From Mycolicibacterium confluentis (GTDB taxonomy: Bacteria; Actinomycetota; Actinomycetes; Mycobacteriales; Mycobacteriaceae): DNA of 64,000 nt. The stretch is from contig NZ_AP022612.1 in NCBI RefSeq assembly GCF_010729895.1, positions 2,604,001-2,668,000 of the forward strand, written 5' to 3'. The notes beneath the pieces are model-generated. The model ran no database searches. It was not told where the DNA came from and was given only the letters and a program-made list of their open reading frames with translations. This document shows, piece by piece, positions 22,622 to 34,679 of this stretch; position 1 is the first letter of the stretch; each line of letters begins with the position of its first letter. Position numbers and translations under genes: made by a program.

Positions 22622-23959
22622 ATGGAGTTGGGCAGCACGGCCGCAGCCAGAAGTGCCGAGTGGATCGGTGCACCCGTCCATGAGGAGTGGGGGCAGCAGA
22701 GACGGCCCCTGGTGCCGTCCAAGGACCCGTTCTACCTGCCCCCGGCCGGCTACGAACACGCCCGCCCCGGGACCGTGCTGCGCAGCCGTGACGTCCAGAT
22801 CGCCTTCCTCGGGCTGATTCCGCAGCGCATCGTCGCGACCCAGCTGCTGTACCGGACCACCGACATGGACGGCGAGCCCGAGGCCGCCGTGACCACAGTC
22901 CTGATCCCCGCCGAACGCCCACCGCACAGGCCGACCCCCGTGCTGTCCTACCAGTGCGCGATCGACGCGATCAGCGACCGCTGTTTCCCCTCCTATGCGC
23001 TGCGCCGCGGCGCACACGCCGTCGGCTCGCTGCCCCAGGTGGAGTTCCTGCTGGTCGCCGCTGCGCTCGCCGAGGGCTGGGCCGTGTCGGTGCCCGACCA
23101 CGAGGGCACCCGCGGCATGTGGGGCGCCCCCGACGAGCCCGGTCACCATGTGCTCGACGGCCTGCGCGCCGCGCTCTCGGCACCGCGCCTGGATCTGGAC
23201 CCGGATGCGCCCGTGGGCCTGTGGGGGTATTCGGGTGGCGGTCTGGCCACCGCGTGGGCCGCCGAAGTGTGTGCCGACTACGCCCCCGAGCTCAACATCG
23301 TCGGCGCCGTCCTGGGTTCCCCGGTGGGTGACCTCGGCCACACTTTCCGCAGGCTCAACGGCACGATCTACTCCGGTCTGCCCGCGACGGTCGTCGCCGC
23401 GTTGACGCACATGTATCCCGACCTGCGCCGTCTCATCGACGAGCACGCGACACCCGAGGGCCAGAAGATGCTGGCGCGCATCGAGCGGATGACCACGATG
23501 CACGCCGTGTTGCGGCATGTGCGCACCGATATGGACGACCTGGTGGACTGCCCGCTCGACGAACTCCTGGACAGCCCGGAAGTCCAGCATGTGTTCGACG
23601 CCATCAAACTGGGCCGTACCGCCCCGACCCCTCCGGTGTTGATCGTGCAGGCCGTGCACGACCGCATCGTGTCGGTCGACGACATCGATGTGCTCACCGA
23701 CGCCTACAAGTCCGGCGGCTCACACGTCACGTACCACCGCGACATGTTCAGCGAGCATCTGCTGCTGCACCCGATGTCGGCGCCGATGACCCTGCGCTGG
23801 CTGATCGACCGGTTCGAGGGTCGACCGCTGTCGGAGAACACCGTGCGCACCAAGTGGCCCACGCTGCTCAATCCGATGACCTACCGCGGTATGTGGCGGC
23901 TGGGCACCGTGGCGGCCCGAGTGGTCACCGGACGGGTGCTTCACCGCCGTCCACTGTGA
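22622..23959 (+). CDS. Secretory-lipase-family alpha/beta hydrolase
   Basis: A 445-residue hydrolase of the LIP/secretory lipase family, resembling Rv1592c. The nucleophile Ser is near residue 204 in LWGYSGGG; a likely Asp is in [10 protein letters not shown] and His in FSEHLLLHP. No convincing signal peptide is visible despite the family name. The ATG at 22622 has a strong GGAGGAGA ribosome site 4 nt upstream. Its last 35 nt overlap the 3' end of the convergent DUF2567 gene. Confidence 0.85.
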   Translation: MELGSTAAARSAEWIGAPVHEEWGQQRRPLVPSKDPFYLPPAGYEHARPGTVLRSRDVQIAFLGLIPQRIVATQLLYRTTDMDGEPEAAVTTVLIPAERPPHRPTPVLSYQCAIDAISDRCFPSYALRRGAHAVGSLPQVEFLLVAAALAEGWAVSVPDHEGTRGMWGAPDEPGHHVLDGLRAALSAPRLDLDPDAPVGLWGYSGGGLATAWAAEVCADYAPELNIVGAVLGSPVGDLGHTFRRLNGTIYSGLPATVVAALTHMYPDLRRLIDEHATPEGQKMLARIERMTTMHAVLRHVRTDMDDLVDCPLDELLDSPEVQHVFDAIKLGRTAPTPPVLIVQAVHDRIVSVDDIDVLTDAYKSGGSHVTYHRDMFSEHLLLHPMSAPMTLRWLIDRFEGRPLSENTVRTKWPTLLNPMTYRGMWRLGTVAARVVTGRVLHRRPL

Positions 23960-24575
23960 CGACCGGCGAGCGCAGGACGATGCCCTCGACCGGCGGATGA
24001 CCGCCGAGGTCGTCGCGGGGAGTCGCCACCGCCGCGATGGCGTACACCATCGCCGCGGCGGCCGCGGGCACCAACAACGATGTGGCGATCTGCAGCGGCG
24101 TGTGGCCGAAGAACACCGATGGTGCCTCGGTCACATAGTGGACGCGGTGCTCCGGACTCACCGGCGCGCCCGCGACGTCGATCGCGTCGTACTGCGCGCG
24201 GACCAGCAGTCCCCCGACCAGCGCCGCCACCCCGCCGGCCCCGATGGCGCCCAGCGACAACCCGAACACCATGAGCGGCCCCCGGTGGGCCCGCCACTGC
24301 CAGGCCGCCGCAGCACCGGTGACGGCAAGTACGCACAGCATGCCCAGCATCAGGAAGGCCGCGACGAAGAAGTGGTCGGCCTCGGCGCCCAGGTAGGCGT
24401 AGATCCGATCGCCGCTCTTGGTCAGCGCCACCACACCGTGCGCGGGCGGGGCCAGGGCGGCCCATACGGCACCGACGAGGGCCCCGGCGACCAGGAATCC
24501 GAGCACCACGAGGGCAACGGCACGACGACGCGGGATCGACGGTGCGGACAGGGGCCGGGCCTCAGACGACGTCAC
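23925..24575 (-). CDS. DUF2567-type four-helix membrane protein
   Basis: A 216-residue membrane protein with four hydrophobic segments (about 20-40, 66-89, 97-122, 164-186) and an outer loop between the first two. It resembles Rv1591. Function is unknown. The GTG at 24575 overlaps the bsaP stop (GTGA), so it is translated after bioB and bsaP; a biotin link is suggested only by this context. The 3' end overlaps the lipase gene on the other strand. Confidence 0.75.
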   Translation of the reverse strand: MTSSEARPLSAPSIPRRRAVALVVLGFLVAGALVGAVWAALAPPAHGVVALTKSGDRIYAYLGAEADHFFVAAFLMLGMLCVLAVTGAAAAWQWRAHRGPLMVFGLSLGAIGAGGVAALVGGLLVRAQYDAIDVAGAPVSPEHRVHYVTEAPSVFFGHTPLQIATSLLVPAAAAAMVYAIAAVATPRDDLGGHPPVEGIVLRSPVVTVDGGEAPVR

Positions 24576-24823
24576 CGCTGGGTCTCCAGATCCTTCGAGT
24601 CGACCAGGCCGTGTCTCGAGCATTTGGCCCACCAGCCGTCCGGCCGGACCTGCACCATCATGCGGCGACCACACGCGGCGCAGAACCGCGGCGGCTCCAG
24701 GCCCAGCGAAGCCGCCGTCGGCACCACCGCGCCCGCCTCCGAATCGGCGGACTTGCCGGTGTAGACGTTGAAGACGCCCGCACTCACCGGTTCGGGCAGC
24801 GCAGGCAGTTCGGCGATCATCAC
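24572..24823 (-). CDS. bsaP: Small zinc-ribbon-like protein, biotin synthase auxiliary protein
   Basis: An 83-residue protein with FCAACGRRM and KCSRHG in its C-terminal half, a Cys-rich ribbon suited to metal or cluster binding. It follows bioB by 6 nt and starts GTG-ATG at 24823/24820. The homologue in M. tuberculosis is Rv1590. An auxiliary protein of this kind (BsaP) has been reported as necessary for mycobacterial biotin synthase activity; I apply that here from position and sequence pattern, from memory of the literature. Confidence 0.75.
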   Translation of the reverse strand: MMIAELPALPEPVSAGVFNVYTGKSADSEAGAVVPTAASLGLEPPRFCAACGRRMMVQVRPDGWWAKCSRHGLVDSKDLETQR

Positions 24824-24829
24824 CTGTTT

Positions 24830-25891
<1,062 letters not shown>

Positions 25892-25904
25892 CTATGCTAG
25901 CCAC

Positions 25905-26516
25905 GTGCAGCTGCACAAACGCGCTCTGGTGACCAAGGCCCTCGAGATCCTCGACAACTACGGCCTGGCCGACCTGACCATGCGCCGACTCGCCCGAGAA
26001 CTCGAGGTCACCCCCGGTGCCCTCTATTGGCATTTCGCCAACAAGCAGGAACTGCTCGGCGCCGTGGCCGACGACATCCTCGCGCCGGTGTGCTCACCTG
26101 CGCAGGCCGCCGACTGGCAGTCGTCGATCACCACGCTGTGCTCACGGTTGCGTGACGCGCTGCTGTCGCACACGGACGGGGCCGAACTGGTCTCCGCCAG
26201 CTTCTCCACCGGGCAGTCCACGGCCGTGAGCGCCGTGCTGGAGCGCCTCGCCGAGGCCGCCGTCGACGCCGGAACCACCCCGGCGCGCGCCGAATTGGCG
26301 GCCCGCACGATCGTGCATTACGTCCTGGGGTTCACCGGCGACGAGCAGTCCCGTCTGCAATGGGACGCCGCGGGCGCACTGCCTGCCGAACAGTCGGTGT
26401 TCGACCCGGCCGCCGCACCGGGTGCGGCCTTCGACTTCGGCCTGTCGCTGCTCATCGACGGATTGGCCGTACAGGCCGCCGCGTCTGCCCCAACGCGGGA
26501 TCGGGCCGCGAACTAG
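25905..26516 (+). CDS. bioQ: BioQ, TetR-family biotin repressor
   Basis: A 203-residue TetR regulator. The N-terminal HTH covers about residues 8-48 (LTMRRLARELEVTPGALYWHFANKQ split over the helix pair), followed by an alpha-helical ligand domain. BioQ replaces BirA-type control of biotin genes in mycobacteria and corynebacteria. The GTG at 25905 lies 6 nt after TATGCT, so the transcript is probably leaderless. Its stop overlaps that of the convergent 2H phosphoesterase through a shared CTAG. Confidence 0.9.
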   Translation: MQLHKRALVTKALEILDNYGLADLTMRRLARELEVTPGALYWHFANKQELLGAVADDILAPVCSPAQAADWQSSITTLCSRLRDALLSHTDGAELVSASFSTGQSTAVSAVLERLAEAAVDAGTTPARAELAARTIVHYVLGFTGDEQSRLQWDAAGALPAEQSVFDPAAAPGAAFDFGLSLLIDGLAVQAAASAPTRDRAAN

Positions 26517-27034
26517 CCGTAGATCAGGTCCACCCGGGCGTCCCCGTCCCAGCGGCGCAGTCCGGCGAAGTGGCCATGCCGGTCGGCGGAAAGGCCGGGC
26601 AGTGTCAGGGCGTCACTCAACTGTTCGGGCCGCAGGCGTCGAGCCAGTGTGGTGTGCGGGGTCCACGCGTCGGGGTCGCTGTGCGCCATGGCGCCGCGCG
26701 GCAGATGGGGTCCACACGCCGCCGCCACATCGCGGTGCAGATCCAGCAGATCGACCGTGGGCACGATGAGCCGGGCCAGCACGTAGGGCGCCCGGCCGAA
26801 CAGCAGCAGGGCGCCGACGGTGCAGGGCAACGGCAGCCGCCGAGCGAACCCGGCGAGAACGTCGTCGACCGAGGCGTCGATGTGCTCGGCGGCCACCAAC
26901 GTGACGTGCGGGCGGTTGGTCTCGGCGCGGATGCGCGCCTGACTCGGCAGTCCCGCATCGGTCAACTGTTGCCAGCACCCCCGCAGAGCGGCCTCGGTGC
27001 GGTCGTCGAACAGCAGCTCGATGGAGTGCGCCAT
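26513..27034 (-). CDS. 2H phosphoesterase, 2'-5' RNA ligase-like
   Basis: A 173-residue protein with two HxT motifs, RPHVTLV and TPHTTLA, placed about 85 residues apart as in the 2H superfamily (LigT, cyclic phosphodiesterases). The natural substrate is unknown. The ATG is 2 nt after the bioD stop, so it belongs to the bioF-bioD transcription unit although no biotin role is known for this fold. Confidence 0.8.
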   Translation of the reverse strand: MAHSIELLFDDRTEAALRGCWQQLTDAGLPSQARIRAETNRPHVTLVAAEHIDASVDDVLAGFARRLPLPCTVGALLLFGRAPYVLARLIVPTVDLLDLHRDVAAACGPHLPRGAMAHSDPDAWTPHTTLARRLRPEQLSDALTLPGLSADRHGHFAGLRRWDGDARVDLIYG

Positions 27035-27036
27035 GG

Positions 27037-27714
27037 TCAGATCAGGCCGGCGACCCAGTCCGCATCGAACGCCGCGGCCGACAGTTTCGCGAAGTCCGTC
27101 GGCGACAACGACCCGGCACCGGCAGGCAGGGCCGCCCGCACCGGCGCGAGGGCCTCAAGCGCCCCCCGGTTGGACACCTCGGCGGGGCCGGGTTGCGCGG
27201 GCCACGCCCCCACCACCAAACCCGGGCATGAAAGCTGTTTGGCACCAAGCGCTTCCAAGGTCAGCGTGGTGTAGTTCAGCGTGCCCAATTCAGGGCCGAC
27301 GACCACCACGACCTGGGCGGCGAGGTCTTCGGCCAGGTCTCGCAGCGTGACGCCGTCGGCGCCGAGTTCCACCACCAGTCCACCGGCCCCCTCCACGAGA
27401 GTCAGCCGGTCGGGCCGGTCGGTGGCACGGACGAAGTCGACAAGTTCGGTACGGGTGGGCAGTGCCATACCGGCCTCCGCAGCAGCCGCGACGGGCGCGA
27501 GCGGTTGCGGGTAGCGGGCCAGGCCGACGAGTTCGGTCGCGCCGGACAACCGGCCGACGGTCGCGAGATCGTCGTCGCCGTCGATCGTTCCGGTCTGCAC
27601 GGGCTTGCACACCGCGACGTCCATCGCATGCAACCGGGCATGGCAGGCCAGGGCCGCGGTGGCCACGGTCTTCCCCACTCCGGTGCCCGTGCCGGTGATC
27701 ATCACGACGGTCAT
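27037..27714 (-). CDS. bioD: Dethiobiotin synthetase
   Basis: An ATP-dependent carboxylase that closes the ureido ring of dethiobiotin. The 225-residue P-loop protein starts [16 protein letters not shown] with the Walker A motif, followed by CKPVQTG and [10 protein letters not shown]. The ATG at 27714 overlaps the bioF stop (ATGA). Longer in-frame extension upstream lies inside bioF and is not homologous. Confidence 0.96.
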   Translation of the reverse strand: MTVVMITGTGTGVGKTVATAALACHARLHAMDVAVCKPVQTGTIDGDDDLATVGRLSGATELVGLARYPQPLAPVAAAAEAGMALPTRTELVDFVRATDRPDRLTLVEGAGGLVVELGADGVTLRDLAEDLAAQVVVVVGPELGTLNYTTLTLEALGAKQLSCPGLVVGAWPAQPGPAEVSNRGALEALAPVRAALPAGAGSLSPTDFAKLSAAAFDADWVAGLI

Positions 27715-28865
27715 TCGCGTGCCCTGAGCACGTCGGTGAGCACCTCGCGGGCTCGGGACAGCTCGTGATCGGTCAGCGAGGCCCTGGCGGTCAGCCGCAG
27801 CCGGGACGTGCCCGCGGGCACGGTGGGTGGACGGAAGCAGCCCACCCGGACACCGCGCTCGGCGCACGCGGTGGCCGCCGCCACCGCGACGTCGGGATCG
27901 CCCAGGATGACCGACACCACGGCGGACTGGGGTTCCTCAACCACATCGCACATGTCCGCCAGCGCACGGGCGTGGTCGAGAACCGCGTCGGCCAGCGCGG
28001 GCCGCTCGGCCAGAAGTCGCAGGGCCGCCGAGGCCGCGCCGACCGCCGCCGGCGCGAGGCCGGTGTCGAAGATGAAGGTGCGGGCTGCGTCGATCAGGTG
28101 CTCGCGCACCGCGACCGCGCCCAGGACCACGCCACCCTGGCTGCCGAGCGCCTTCGACAGCGTGGTGGTCATGACGATGTCGGGTTCGCCGGCCAGCCCC
28201 ACCTCGTCGAGCAGGCCACGGCCGCCGCGACCGCGCACACCGAGGCCGTGGGCCTCGTCGACCAGCAGAACCGCGCCGTGCCGACGGCAGACCTCGTGCA
28301 GCCTGGCCAACGGCGCCAACGCCCCATCGGCGCTGAACACCGAGTCCGTGATGACCAGCGCGCGCTCCTCGGACCGCGAGGCCAACGCGGCCTCGACCGC
28401 GTCGACGTCACGGTGCGGGCTGACCACGACGCGTGCGCGGGACAGTCGGCACGCGTCGACCAGCGAGGCGTGTGAGTAGGCGTCGGAGACCACCAGGGCA
28501 TCCGGCCCCGACAGCGCCACCACCGCACCGATGTTGGCGGCGTAGCCCGACGAGAACACCAGCGCCGCGGGCGCGCCCACGAATTCGGCCAGGTCGACCT
28601 CGAACTGCTCGTGGAGCTCGGTGTCGCCGGTGACCAGTCGCGATCCGGTGGAACCCGCACCCCAGGTGCGCAGCGCGTCGATGCCGGCCTCGATCACCTG
28701 CGGATGCTGCGACAGGCCCAGATAGTCGTTGGATGCCAGGTCGACGTCGGCGGTCCCTGGCGTGCGGGGGCGCAGCGAGCGCCGAAGTCCCGCGGCTCGA
28801 CGCTGTCGTTCGACGTCGTCGAGCCAGGCCAGCGGTGTTGCGGATGCGACGCCTGCACGTGTCAC
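27711..28865 (-). CDS. bioF: 8-amino-7-oxononanoate synthase
   Basis: A PLP enzyme of the alpha-oxoamine synthase family joining pimeloyl thioester and alanine. The PLP Lys is in [23 protein letters not shown] and DEAHGLGV are family marks. 384 residues. The GTG at 28865 was chosen because GGAG lies 6 nt upstream; a TTG at 28877 is the alternative. A BioQ box and a -10 candidate lie directly upstream, inside the end of bioA, so bioFD can be transcribed separately from bioA. Confidence 0.95.
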   Translation of the reverse strand: MTRAGVASATPLAWLDDVERQRRAAGLRRSLRPRTPGTADVDLASNDYLGLSQHPQVIEAGIDALRTWGAGSTGSRLVTGDTELHEQFEVDLAEFVGAPAALVFSSGYAANIGAVVALSGPDALVVSDAYSHASLVDACRLSRARVVVSPHRDVDAVEAALASRSEERALVITDSVFSADGALAPLARLHEVCRRHGAVLLVDEAHGLGVRGRGGRGLLDEVGLAGEPDIVMTTTLSKALGSQGGVVLGAVAVREHLIDAARTFIFDTGLAPAAVGAASAALRLLAERPALADAVLDHARALADMCDVVEEPQSAVVSVILGDPDVAVAAATACAERGVRVGCFRPPTVPAGTSRLRLTARASLTDHELSRAREVLTDVLRARE

Positions 28866-28897
28866 CTGAGACTCCAAACGGGCGCTCGGGGGTTACT

Positions 28898-28910
28898 TGA
28901 ACACCGTTCA
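28898..28910. promoter_or_regulatory. BioQ operator upstream of bioF, containing the bioA stop codon
   Basis: The palindrome TGAAC-ACC-GTTCA is the exact reverse complement of the box at 25877. Its TGA on the minus strand is the bioA stop codon. The adjacent TAGCCT (28915-28910, minus) is a -10 candidate with ATGACG 16 nt further upstream. The common flank (TTGAAC and GTTCAGGCTA on the plus strand) matches the bioB site in the same orientation to the target gene. Confidence 0.8.
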
Positions 28911-30194
28911 GGCTAACGCACGCGCCACGGCCGTCATGGCCGAGGTGATCTGGGTGATCTCGTCGGGAGTGCAGATGAACGGCGGCATCACATACACCAG
29001 GTTGCGGAAGGGACGCAGCCACACGCCGTGCTCCAGCGCCACCCGGGTGGCCAGGGGGACGTCCACGGGTTGCGCCATCTCGATCACGCCGATGGCGCCG
29101 AGCACCCGGACGTCGGCGACCCCGGGCAGTTCGCGTGCCGCCTCGAGGCCGTGCCGCAGGCCGGTCTCGATCTCCGCCACCCGGGCCTGCCAGTCCTGTG
29201 CGAGCAGCAGTTCGACTGCGGCCACAGACACCGCACAGGCCAGCGGGTTGGCCATGAACGTCGGGCCGTGCATCAGTGCACCCGCCTCCGACCCGCTGAT
29301 CACTGTCGCGATCTCGGCGCTGCACAGCGTCGCGGCCAGGGTGACGTAGCCGCCGGTCAGCGCCTTGCCGACGCACATGATGTCGGGTGCCACACCGGCG
29401 TGGTCGGCGGCGAAGAGGGCCCCCGTGCGGCCGAATCCCGTCGCGATCTCGTCAAAGATCAACAGCACGTCGTGGCGATCGCAGATCGCCCGAAGATCGG
29501 CCACCTGACGCGGGTCGTGGAAGCGCATACCGCCGGCGCCCTGCACCACCGGTTCGACGATGACCGCCGCCAATTCGTCGACGTGGTCGACCAGCAGTTG
29601 TTCGAACTCCGTGGAGTACGCCGCCGAGTACTCCGCGGGCACGGCTGGGGCGAAGACCTGCGGTGTCAGCACGGGGGTCCAGAGGCTGTGCATCCCGCCG
29701 TCCGGGTCGCACACGCTCATCGGAGTGAAGGTGTCACCGTGATATCCGCCACGCCACGTCATCAGCCGGTGACGCTCGGGCCTGCCCCTGGCAATCTGGT
29801 ATTGCAGTGCCATTTTGGCCGCGACCTCGACGGACACCGACCCGGAGTCGCTGAAGAACACGGTGTCCAGGCCGGCAGGCGTGATCTCGACAAGCAGTTG
29901 GGCCAGGCGGGCCGCCGGTTCGTGCGTCAGGCCACCGAACATGACGTGGTTCATCACCGACAACTGCCGGGTCAGAGCCTCGTCCAGGGTGGGATGTCCA
30001 TGCCCGTGCACCGCCGTCCACCACGACGCCATGGCGTCGAGCACCCGGGTCTGCTGACCGTCCACCACCAGCGTCAGCCATGCGCCCTTGGCGGCGACCG
30101 CCACCACCGGAGGCATCGACCCGGGTTCGCCGATCGTGCTGTAGGGGTGCCAAATGTGGGCAGCGTCGATCGCGCTGATGTCTTCGGGCGCCAT
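28908..30194 (-). CDS. bioA: Adenosylmethionine-8-amino-7-oxononanoate aminotransferase
   Basis: BioA makes 7,8-diaminopelargonate with S-adenosylmethionine as amino donor and PLP as cofactor. The PLP Lys is in MCVGKALTGGY; WHPYS at the start, SWWTAVHGHGHP and FFSDSGSVSVEVA are family marks. The ATG at 30194 gives 428 residues; a GTG at 30203 placed just after a TAGGCT -10 candidate may be the true leaderless start. No BioQ box is visible upstream of bioA, so it may be expressed independently of BioQ. Confidence 0.94.
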   Translation of the reverse strand: MAPEDISAIDAAHIWHPYSTIGEPGSMPPVVAVAAKGAWLTLVVDGQQTRVLDAMASWWTAVHGHGHPTLDEALTRQLSVMNHVMFGGLTHEPAARLAQLLVEITPAGLDTVFFSDSGSVSVEVAAKMALQYQIARGRPERHRLMTWRGGYHGDTFTPMSVCDPDGGMHSLWTPVLTPQVFAPAVPAEYSAAYSTEFEQLLVDHVDELAAVIVEPVVQGAGGMRFHDPRQVADLRAICDRHDVLLIFDEIATGFGRTGALFAADHAGVAPDIMCVGKALTGGYVTLAATLCSAEIATVISGSEAGALMHGPTFMANPLACAVSVAAVELLLAQDWQARVAEIETGLRHGLEAARELPGVADVRVLGAIGVIEMAQPVDVPLATRVALEHGVWLRPFRNLVYVMPPFICTPDEITQITSAMTAVARALA

Positions 30195-30288
30195 CGCACA
30201 CACGGGCACCGAGCCTATCGGAGGCGACGTGACACGGGCTTCGCGAAATGAACCGCGAGCCACGATTGGGTAGATTGTGTCCTCGAAC

Positions 30289-32457
30289 ATGACTGCCCTG
30301 CTCCCCTCCCGGTCGGCGCTCGAAAGCGTTCCGGATCCTGTGCCCCCGACCGCGGTGGGGACCAGGAAAGCGGGTTTCTACCGACATGATCTCGATGGCC
30401 TGCGCGGTGTCGCCATCGCGCTCGTTGCTGTCTTCCACGTCTGGTTCGGCAAGGTCTCCGGCGGCGTCGACGTGTTCCTGGTCCTCTCCGGGTTCTTCTT
30501 CGGCGGCAAGCTGCTGCGCAACGCGCTGACGCCCGGAACAACTCTGAACCCCGGGCGCGAAGTCGTCCGGCTTGTGCGGCGCCTGCTGCCGGCGCTGGTC
30601 GTGGTACTTGCCGCGTCGGCCGTGCTGACGATCCTGATCCAGCCCGAGACGCGGTGGGAGACCTTCGCCGACCAGAGCCTGGCGAGCCTCGGGTATTACC
30701 AGAACTGGGAGTTGGCCGGGTCCGCCTCGAACTACCTGCGTGCGGGCGAGGCCGTCAGCCCACTGCAGCACATCTGGTCGATGTCGGTGCAGGGACAGTT
30801 CTACATCGCATTCCTGGTGCTCGTGGTGCTGTGCACGGCGCTGCTGCGCAAACCGTTCGGCAAGCGCCTGCGCATCTTCTTCGTGGTGCTGCTGACCGCC
30901 CTGACCATCGCGTCATTCGTGTACGCGATCATCGCGCACAACGCCGATCAGGCCACGGCGTACTACAACAGCTTCGCGCGGGCCTGGGAACTGCTGGTGG
31001 GGGCGCTCGCCGGCGCCGTCGTCGGATATGTCCGCTGCCCGATGTGGGTGCGCACGCTTCTGGCGATCGTCGGCCTGGCCGCGATCTTCGCGTGCGGGTG
31101 GGTGATCGACGGGGTGAACGAGTTCCCCGGTCCGTGGGCGCTGGTGCCCGTGGGCGCCACCGTGCTGATGATCCTGGCCGCGGCCAACCGGCAGGCCGAT
31201 CCGCACACCAGGGGCCGGATCCCCGTGCCCAGTCGGGTGCTGGCGTGGCGACCGCTGGTGACGCTGGGCTCGATGGCATATTCGCTGTACCTGTGGCACT
31301 GGCCGCTGCTGATCTTCTGGCTCTCCTACACCGGGAAGACCGCGGTCAACTTCGCCGAGGGCGCCGCGGTGCTCGCCGTGTCGGGCGTGCTGGCCTACCT
31401 GACCATGCGCTTCATCGAGGAACCGTTGCGCTACCGCGCGCCGGCCACTCGCCCCGACGCGCACCGAGTGGGCCTGTGGACCCGCTTGCGCCGCCCGACG
31501 ATGGTGTTGGGCTCGACCGTCGTGCTGCTCGGCGTGGCCCTGACCGCGACGTCGTTCACCTGGCGCGAACACGTCATGCTGCAGCGCACCGACGGCAAGG
31601 AATTGGCCGGTTTGAGCGCCCGCGACTATCCCGGCGCCAAGGCCCTGCTCGAGGACGCGAAGGTGCCACGCGTGCCGATGCGTCCGACCGTGCTCGAAGC
31701 CGCCAAGGATCTGCCCGTCTCGACCGACGACGGCTGCATCAGCGACTTCAAGAACGGCGCCGTCATCAACTGCACGTACGGCGACAAGGACGCGACCCGC
31801 ACCATAGCGCTGGCCGGCGGATCACACGCCGAGCACTGGATCACCGCGCTGGATCTGCTGGGGCGGATGCACAACTTCAAGGTGGTCACCTACCTCAAGA
31901 TGGGCTGCCCGCTGTCGACCGAGAAGAAACCGCTGGTGATGGGCAGCAACAAGCCCTATCCGCAGTGCTATGACTGGGTGCAGGACGCGATGGCGAAGAT
32001 CATCGAGGATCGTCCCGACTATGTGTTCACGACATCGACGCGGCCGTGGAACATCAAGCCCGGCGACGTCATGCCCGGCACCTATGTCGGAATCTGGCAG
32101 CAGTTCGCCGACGCCGGCATCCCGGTGCTGGCGATGCGCGACACACCCTGGATGGTCAAGAACACCAAACCGTTCATCCCCAAGGAATGCCTCGCCGACG
32201 GCGGTGACGACGAGTCCTGCTCTGTGAAACGCTCGGTGGTGCTGGCGCCGCGCAACCCCACCCTCGACTTCACGGCGCGCTTCCCGAATCTCAAGCCACT
32301 GGATATGAGCGATGCGGTGTGCCGCCGCACGGTGTGCCGCTCGGCCGAGGGAAATGTGCTGCTGTATCACGACTCTCACCACTTCACCACGACCTACATG
32401 CGCACGATGGCGCCCGAACTCGGCCGCCAGATCGCGGCCGCCACGGGTTGGTGGTGA
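30289..32457 (+). CDS. Membrane acyltransferase with fused SGNH domain (OafA-like)
   Basis: A 722-residue protein. Residues about 30-400 form an acyltransferase-3 domain of about ten helices, with the conserved RHDLDGLRGVAIALVAVFH block at its start; a further helix leads to an outer SGNH domain with GGSHAEHW (nucleophile Ser) and HDSHHFT (Asp/His). Such OafA/PatA-like proteins acylate cell-envelope sugars. It resembles Rv1565c. The ATG at 30289 follows TAGATT (30271-30276) by 12 nt; a GTG at 30277 abuts the -10 and is unlikely. It precedes treX by 52 nt on the same strand. Confidence 0.88.
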   Translation: MTALLPSRSALESVPDPVPPTAVGTRKAGFYRHDLDGLRGVAIALVAVFHVWFGKVSGGVDVFLVLSGFFFGGKLLRNALTPGTTLNPGREVVRLVRRLLPALVVVLAASAVLTILIQPETRWETFADQSLASLGYYQNWELAGSASNYLRAGEAVSPLQHIWSMSVQGQFYIAFLVLVVLCTALLRKPFGKRLRIFFVVLLTALTIASFVYAIIAHNADQATAYYNSFARAWELLVGALAGAVVGYVRCPMWVRTLLAIVGLAAIFACGWVIDGVNEFPGPWALVPVGATVLMILAAANRQADPHTRGRIPVPSRVLAWRPLVTLGSMAYSLYLWHWPLLIFWLSYTGKTAVNFAEGAAVLAVSGVLAYLTMRFIEEPLRYRAPATRPDAHRVGLWTRLRRPTMVLGSTVVLLGVALTATSFTWREHVMLQRTDGKELAGLSARDYPGAKALLEDAKVPRVPMRPTVLEAAKDLPVSTDDGCISDFKNGAVINCTYGDKDATRTIALAGGSHAEHWITALDLLGRMHNFKVVTYLKMGCPLSTEKKPLVMGSNKPYPQCYDWVQDAMAKIIEDRPDYVFTTSTRPWNIKPGDVMPGTYVGIWQQFADAGIPVLAMRDTPWMVKNTKPFIPKECLADGGDDESCSVKRSVVLAPRNPTLDFTARFPNLKPLDMSDAVCRRTVCRSAEGNVLLYHDSHHFTTTYMRTMAPELGRQIAAATGWW

Positions 32458-32509
32458 CCGTCACGTCCTGCGCCGAGCAGGCCGACCGGCCCGCCGATAA
32501 GGTCAAGTG

Positions 32510-34675
<2,166 letters not shown>

Positions 34676-34679
34676 ACGC

